This document shows, piece by piece, positions 6,051 through 10,010 of a DNA stretch of 10,010 nt. The notes under the pieces are model-generated. The model was not told the DNA's origin. It ran no database searches and worked only from the letters and a program-made list of their open reading frames with translations. The first letter of the stretch is position 1. Every line of letters starts with the position of its first letter. The DNA lies in NCBI GenBank assembly GCA_039029395.1, contig JBCCGG010000083.1:1-10010 (forward strand). The letters are read 5' to 3'. The position numbers and the translations under genes were made by a program. Origin of the DNA: JBCCGG01 sp039029395 (GTDB taxonomy: Bacteria > Pseudomonadota > Alphaproteobacteria > Kiloniellales > JAKSDN01).

Positions 6051-8552
6051 TTAGTCTTTTGTGCCGATTCTCGCTAAGCGGTCGGCGGCTTCCTGCAAGA
6101 TCCCCGCCGCCTCGCGCTGCTCGCTTGCGCTCATCAGATCGACGTCGACATCGATCCTCAGGTGCGGCCCTTTGGCCCGGATTGGCTGTCGGCCTTCATC
6201 CAAGTTCTTGTAAAGATCGATCACCCGGTGAGTCGAGACCGGGTGGGACATCCCCTTTACCTCGATCTGCCCCTCTTTACGGCATTCGATTTGATCTTTG
6301 ACGTGAGCGTAGGTTTCGTAGGAGATAAGGATCTCATTGGCCGGGCAAGCGGTTTCAAGCCGCGCGGCCAGGTTCACGCCGCCGCCGATGATCGTGTAGT
6401 CCATCCGATCGTCGCTGCCGAAGTTTCCGACCGTGCACAGACCGGTGTTGATACCCATTCGGCACCGCAGTGGCCTTTCCAGTCCGGCTTCCATCCAGAC
6501 GCTTTCCAGCTCCTGCATGCGCTTGCGCATGGCAAGGGCCATGGTGACGCAGGCGACCGCGTCTTCCTTGACGCCCAGCGTCTCCGGATCGCCAAAGAAG
6601 ATCACGATGGCGTCACCCATGTATTTGTCGATCGTCGCACCGTGTGCGAGCGCGATCTCCGACATTTCCGTCAGATAGTGATTGAGCAGGCGTGTCAGAT
6701 CCTCGGATTCCAATCGCTCGGTCGTTTCGGTGAAGCCCACAAGGTCGGAGAAAAACACGGTCAACCGCTTGCGCTTGCTGACCAGCTTGACTTCTTGTTT
6801 GCCGGAAAAGATCGAATCGTAAACCTGCGGCGAGAGGTACTTCGCTAGCTGATTGGACAGTCGTTCAAGGGCGCTCGATTTCTGCGCCAGCTCCTCTTCC
6901 CGTTGCTTCAAGTCGGTGATGTCGGAGTAGATCGCAACGGTGCCGCCGTCGCCCGTCTTGCGCTCGCTGATCAGAATCCAACGGCCGTCGGCCCGCTTTT
7001 GCAGATGGGGCTCTTGCGGATTTCGGTGTCTTCCAAGGCGTTCGGCGATCCATTCATCAACGCGACCCTCGGCGTCCTCGATCTGACCGCTTTCGGCGGA
7101 GCGGCGGACAATCGCCTCGAACTTGGTTCCGGGCTCGAAGCTTACCTCCTCTCCCGGGTAGAGCAGGTGGTGGTAGCGTGTGTTGCTGACGACCAGACGG
7201 TCATCAGAATCGTAGAATGCGAAGCCTTCCGAGATGTTCTCGATCGCGTCCATCAATCGGCGGCGCGCAATCTCGATCTCGCGCAGATTGCTCTCTTCGA
7301 CCTCAATCGCGGTATCGCGAAAGACAACAAGCGCTTCGGCCATGCGGCCGATCTCGTCGTCGCCGCCAGGCTTGGGAAGGCTTGCGCGCAGATTGCCTCC
7401 GGCGATCGCGAGCATGCTGTCGGAAAGGGCTGTCAGACGGGCGATCAGATTGCGCCCGACATAGAGCCAAACGATGAGGATGGAGCTAATGAGGCTGAGG
7501 GCGACAACGCCAATGAGGACATTCGAATTGAGTGCGAGCACGTTTTCGGCATTGGTGCGAGCATCTGATATATCGTCACTGGTCCCCTTGACCAATCCGT
7601 CGACTTCATTCGTCAAGATTTTTGACAAACTCACATTCACGGCCAGCAGTTGCTCGGCTTGCGCCAAAACGGCCAACTCGTCCTGCCTTACTTGGCCCAA
7701 GCTGTTGGGGCCAACGGCAAGGGCCTCGAACAGGACGATCTGCTTGACCAGGCGGTCGCGTGCCCGCTTGGGAACGTTTTGAGCAACGTCGGTCAGCTTT
7801 GCGAGCGCTTTTTGCAAGGGAAACAGAAGCACTCCAATCTCGGCGGCATCATCAACCGAGGCGATGCTGAGCAAGATATTGTTGATGGCCTCAACCAGCG
7901 CCGCGCCCTGCACTTGCGGGATCAGGTGCACCATCGACCGTGCGAGCTCGGATTGTTCCGGCGAAAGCTGGGCAGTGCCTGTGGCGGCGTCGCTCCTTTC
8001 CCATTCGAAAAGCTGGCCGCCCAGGATTCGAATGCCGGCGCCCATGGTGCGCTGGGCGATGTTGTTGACGCTTGCCAAGTGACGCAGCAGCTTTTCCTTG
8101 CGGTTGGCGATGGATAGCCGCTGCTTGACCAGCTCATCGAGACTGAGGAGATTTTCGCTCAGGTTGTCGACCTGGGTTGAGACCCCGGCCAGAGCCTGCT
8201 CGTCTTGATCGTCGCCCGCCTGGTCCCGAATGTGCTGCAGCAGTGTGTTGAGGCGATCGGCCTCCGCGGCGATCTCGGCGGAGACTTCGGCGCGTGCGTT
8301 TTCATTGGTGACCACGAGAAGGGCCGGTGCCGCGCGCACCACCCTTTCCGCCTGGCGCGACAGGTCCAACAAGGACAGAGCCTGGGGCACGCGCTCTTCG
8401 GTGATCCGGCTGAGTGCCGTGTCGAACTGGGCGAAGGAGAAAAAGCCGGAGGCGGCGGCAACAAGCGAGAACATCGAGATGACAAGGAAAGCTAGCAGCA
8501 GGCGACCACGAACGCCGTGCATCAGACCGCTGCGCTGGGTCCTCATGACCAT
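6051..8552 (-). CDS. Membrane class III adenylate cyclase receptor (TorS-like sensor, HAMP, PAS, cyclase)
   Basis: This 833-residue inner-membrane receptor is predicted to make cAMP from ATP. A first membrane segment (about 17-40) is followed by a helical periplasmic sensor (about 41-340) whose start, with ITEERVPQAL and LSRQAERVVRAAPALL, resembles the TorS sensor. A second membrane segment (about 344-366) leads into HAMP (about 366-420), a PAS domain (about 432-548, LMDAIENISEGFAFYD), a short coiled coil and the cyclase domain (about 590-780). Catalytic positions are D603 in FFSDLVGFT, D647 with K643 in IDKYMGDA, T720 in DYTIIGGG, N727 and R731 in VNLAAR. Lys plus Thr at the base-selecting positions indicates ATP and the class IIIb group, some members of which respond to bicarbonate. 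The start at 8550-8552 is supported by GGGGAGG (8561-8567) 8 nt upstream. The start lies 33 bp after the stop of the binding-protein gene on the same strand, so co-transcription is likely. The gene is intact; guanylate cyclase activity is less likely. Confidence 0.9.
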   Translation of the reverse strand: MVMRTQRSGLMHGVRGRLLLAFLVISMFSLVAAASGFFSFAQFDTALSRITEERVPQALSLLDLSRQAERVVRAAPALLVVTNENARAEVSAEIAAEADRLNTLLQHIRDQAGDDQDEQALAGVSTQVDNLSENLLSLDELVKQRLSIANRKEKLLRHLASVNNIAQRTMGAGIRILGGQLFEWERSDAATGTAQLSPEQSELARSMVHLIPQVQGAALVEAINNILLSIASVDDAAEIGVLLFPLQKALAKLTDVAQNVPKRARDRLVKQIVLFEALAVGPNSLGQVRQDELAVLAQAEQLLAVNVSLSKILTNEVDGLVKGTSDDISDARTNAENVLALNSNVLIGVVALSLISSILIVWLYVGRNLIARLTALSDSMLAIAGGNLRASLPKPGGDDEIGRMAEALVVFRDTAIEVEESNLREIEIARRRLMDAIENISEGFAFYDSDDRLVVSNTRYHHLLYPGEEVSFEPGTKFEAIVRRSAESGQIEDAEGRVDEWIAERLGRHRNPQEPHLQKRADGRWILISERKTGDGGTVAIYSDITDLKQREEELAQKSSALERLSNQLAKYLSPQVYDSIFSGKQEVKLVSKRKRLTVFFSDLVGFTETTERLESEDLTRLLNHYLTEMSEIALAHGATIDKYMGDAIVIFFGDPETLGVKEDAVACVTMALAMRKRMQELESVWMEAGLERPLRCRMGINTGLCTVGNFGSDDRMDYTIIGGGVNLAARLETACPANEILISYETYAHVKDQIECRKEGQIEVKGMSHPVSTHRVIDLYKNLDEGRQPIRAKGPHLRIDVDVDLMSASEQREAAGILQEAADRLARIGTKD

Positions 8553-8560
8553 CCTACATG

Positions 8561-8567
8561 CCTCCCC
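8561..8567 (-). promoter_or_regulatory. Strong Shine-Dalgarno site of the cyclase gene
   Basis: GGGGAGG on the minus strand, 8 nt from the ATG at 8552, fixes that start over the internal Met codons at positions 3 and 11. It sits in the 33 bp gap after the upstream gene and would let the cyclase be translated even though the upstream frame is broken. Confidence 0.7.
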
Positions 8568-8585
8568 AAACCCGGGGACGTTGGC

Positions 8586-9697
8586 TTACTTTACGGCAAC
8601 GTACTTATCAGGTTCGAAGACATACCAGATGTAGGCGCTCAATCCCGTGACATCGCCCTTCGGGTCGAAACCGATCTCACCCAGCACCGTATCGAAAGTA
8701 CCCTCGTGCAGCTCTTTCATGACCGCAGCCGGGTCTACGGAACCGGCGCGCTGTACGGCCTGGGCCCAGGTTTGAACCGCGGCATAGCTGTAGAGTGTGT
8801 ATCCGGCTGGTTCGTAGGCGTCTTCCTCGCGGAACGCGGCGACGATGGTGGCAGCTTCGGGCTTCAAGCGAATGTCGGGGCCGAATGTGAACAAGGTACC
8901 GATCCTGCCTCGCCCGCCAGGTCGAGCCAATCCTCGCTCGCGATCGCGTCGCCAGAAAGTAACTTGAGGTCCGGAAGCCGCTTTCTCGCCAAGCGCAGGA
9001 TCAGTGCGATGTCGGCAAGATAGCCGCCGGCATAGAGGACCTCGACATTTGCCTCGACCAACTTGTCGACGAAGGGAAGGTAGTCCAGCTGGTCGGGCTC
9101 GAAGGCATCGAAGAGCAGCTCTTTGATCCCTTGCTTGTTGAGTGAGCTCTTGGTGTGCTCGGCCAAGCCTTGGCCATAGGCCTGGCCGTCGTGAATGATG
9201 CCGATCCTGTTTTCGGGATGGTGTTCCGCCAGGTAGGTGCCGGCGACGGCGCCTTGCTGGTCATCGCGGCCGGTCACGCGGAACACGTTGGGGCCGCCTT
9301 CGTCGGTCACCCTCGGGTTGGTCGAGGCGGGCGTGATCATGATAATTCCCGCCTCTTCATAGATCTTACTAACCGCCAGCGACGCGCTGGAACACATGTG
9401 CCCGTCGACGAACACCACGCCTTGGCTCACCAATTGCTCCGCCGCGGCTTTGGCCTGCTCAGGGTTACAACCGTCATCGACCGAGATGATCTCGACCTCC
9501 TGCCCCAGCAGGCCGCCGCTGTCATTTAGGTGGTCAACCGCCTTTTGCGCGCCGGCTTCCTGCTGCTCGCCAATCCACTGAACGTTGCCGGTCAGGGGCG
9601 CCGCGACGCCGATCTTGATTTGGGCCTGTGCCGGGGCCACCAGCCACAGTAACAGCCCCACGGCGGGGATCAGGCGGTACGCAACGTTGGTTTTCAT
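8586..9697 (-). pseudogene. LivK-type periplasmic binding protein gene, frameshifted
   Basis: The gene encodes a type I periplasmic binding protein of the branched-chain amino acid (LivJ/LivK, Peripla_BP_6) class. The ATG at 9695-9697 has GAGG six bases upstream. Residues 1-25 are a signal peptide, probably cleaved at AQA-QIKIG. IKIGVAAPLTGNVQWIG starts the mature protein, and C77/C102 match the usual N-lobe disulfide pair. The first frame is correct to about residue 265 (DWLDLAGEAG), then runs into a TGA at 8864. The family-like sequence resumes one frame over, GTLFTFGPDIRLKPEA through YEPAGYTLYSYAAVQTWAQA to a TAA at 8586-8588. Restoring one base at about 8902-8908 gives about 370 residues, the normal family length. 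The break is therefore a 1 bp deletion or a sequencing error. I saw no slippery heptamer for programmed frameshifting. No Liv permease or ATPase genes are present, and the next gene is the cyclase receptor, so a ligand-sensing role is as likely as transport. Confidence 0.85.
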
Positions 9698-10010
9698 GCT
9701 GTGCCTCGTTTCTTGCTTGCCGGGCGAACCTCACGCTTTATCGTGCCACATCGCGGCCGCTTCGGCCAATTAACACGCTCGCTCCAAGTTGTATGCAGGC
9801 TATTGGAGATAATAATCCTTGTCGAGAGCCATCAGTTGGTGGTCGATGGAGGCCGAAGCGCCCCAGACTCCAAAAGATGCAAATGATCCCAGAGGATAAG
9901 GGTTTTTCGACACCAGCCACACTCGCCAGAGGCAGCTTCGTCGTCGTGGCGGGAACCCGAGAAGCCTATGCAATTCTAGGAGTGAGGTGGATTCGCGCCC
10001 CCTCTTCAAC
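9698..10010. other. Region without a recognisable gene, upstream of the binding-protein operon
   Basis: This stretch should hold the promoter of the binding-protein/cyclase unit. A short hairpin GGCCG-CTT-CGGCC lies at 9755-9767 and a GATAAA occurs on the minus strand near 9736-9741, but I cannot pair it with a convincing -35. A minus-strand frame is open from the window edge to a TAG at 9800-9802. It has no recognisable motif and mixed codon use, so it is not called as a gene. The region is less GC-rich than the neighbouring genes. Confidence 0.4.

Noticed and set aside
8895..8912. Programmed -1 frameshifting in the binding-protein gene
   Set aside because: The overlap reads GAG GCA GGA TCG and contains no X-XXY-YYZ slippery heptamer; this protein family is not known to use recoding.
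9800..10009. Minus-strand open frame running off the right edge
   Set aside because: It has no recognised motif, mixed codon use and no supporting signals; a gene tail is possible but unsupported.

Overview
The window is GC-rich (mostly well above 60 % by eye) and looks like an alphaproteobacterial chromosome, probably of Rhodospirillales type. The taxonomic cue is an MmcB-type DNA repair protein, a family essentially confined to Alphaproteobacteria. The receptor and cyclase architectures fit the same group. No tRNA, rRNA, CRISPR array, transposase or integrase was seen.

Layout. Positions 1-150 hold the possible tail of a plus-strand gene, a long hairpin and a bidirectional terminator. Two minus-strand genes follow: a small membrane-anchored protein (155-406) and mmcB (501-974). 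Divergent from mmcB is a c-di-GMP phosphodiesterase with a complete EAL domain and a decayed GGDEF domain (1073-2233). Convergent to it is a 3.1 kb gene (2250-5369) that joins an aminoglycoside-phosphotransferase/kinase-like domain to a membrane, TolB-like and TPR module. Upstream of that gene lies a decayed, 5'-truncated gene (5549-5872). It abuts a second, nearly identical copy of the last ~160 bp of the EAL gene (5873-6035). A class III adenylate cyclase receptor follows on the minus strand (6051-8552). Directly upstream of it, in the same apparent operon, is a periplasmic LivK-type binding protein gene broken by a one-base frameshift (8586-9697). The last 313 bp contain no gene I can recognise.

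How it fits together. The window is dominated by signalling. One gene removes c-di-GMP, one makes cAMP, and one large membrane protein carries the TM/TolB/TPR module often attached to class III cyclases, here headed by a kinase-like domain instead. The binding protein and the cyclase receptor may form a ligand-sensing pair like TorT/TorS, though the frameshift could have disabled it.

Most unusual points: (1) the kinase-TM-TolB-TPR fusion; (2) a 163 bp direct repeat (160/163 identical, offset 3795 bp) of the EAL gene's 3' end, bracketing that fusion gene and a broken gene, as expected for a segment inserted at or duplicated around a gene 3' end; (3) the binding-protein/cyclase pair with its frameshift.
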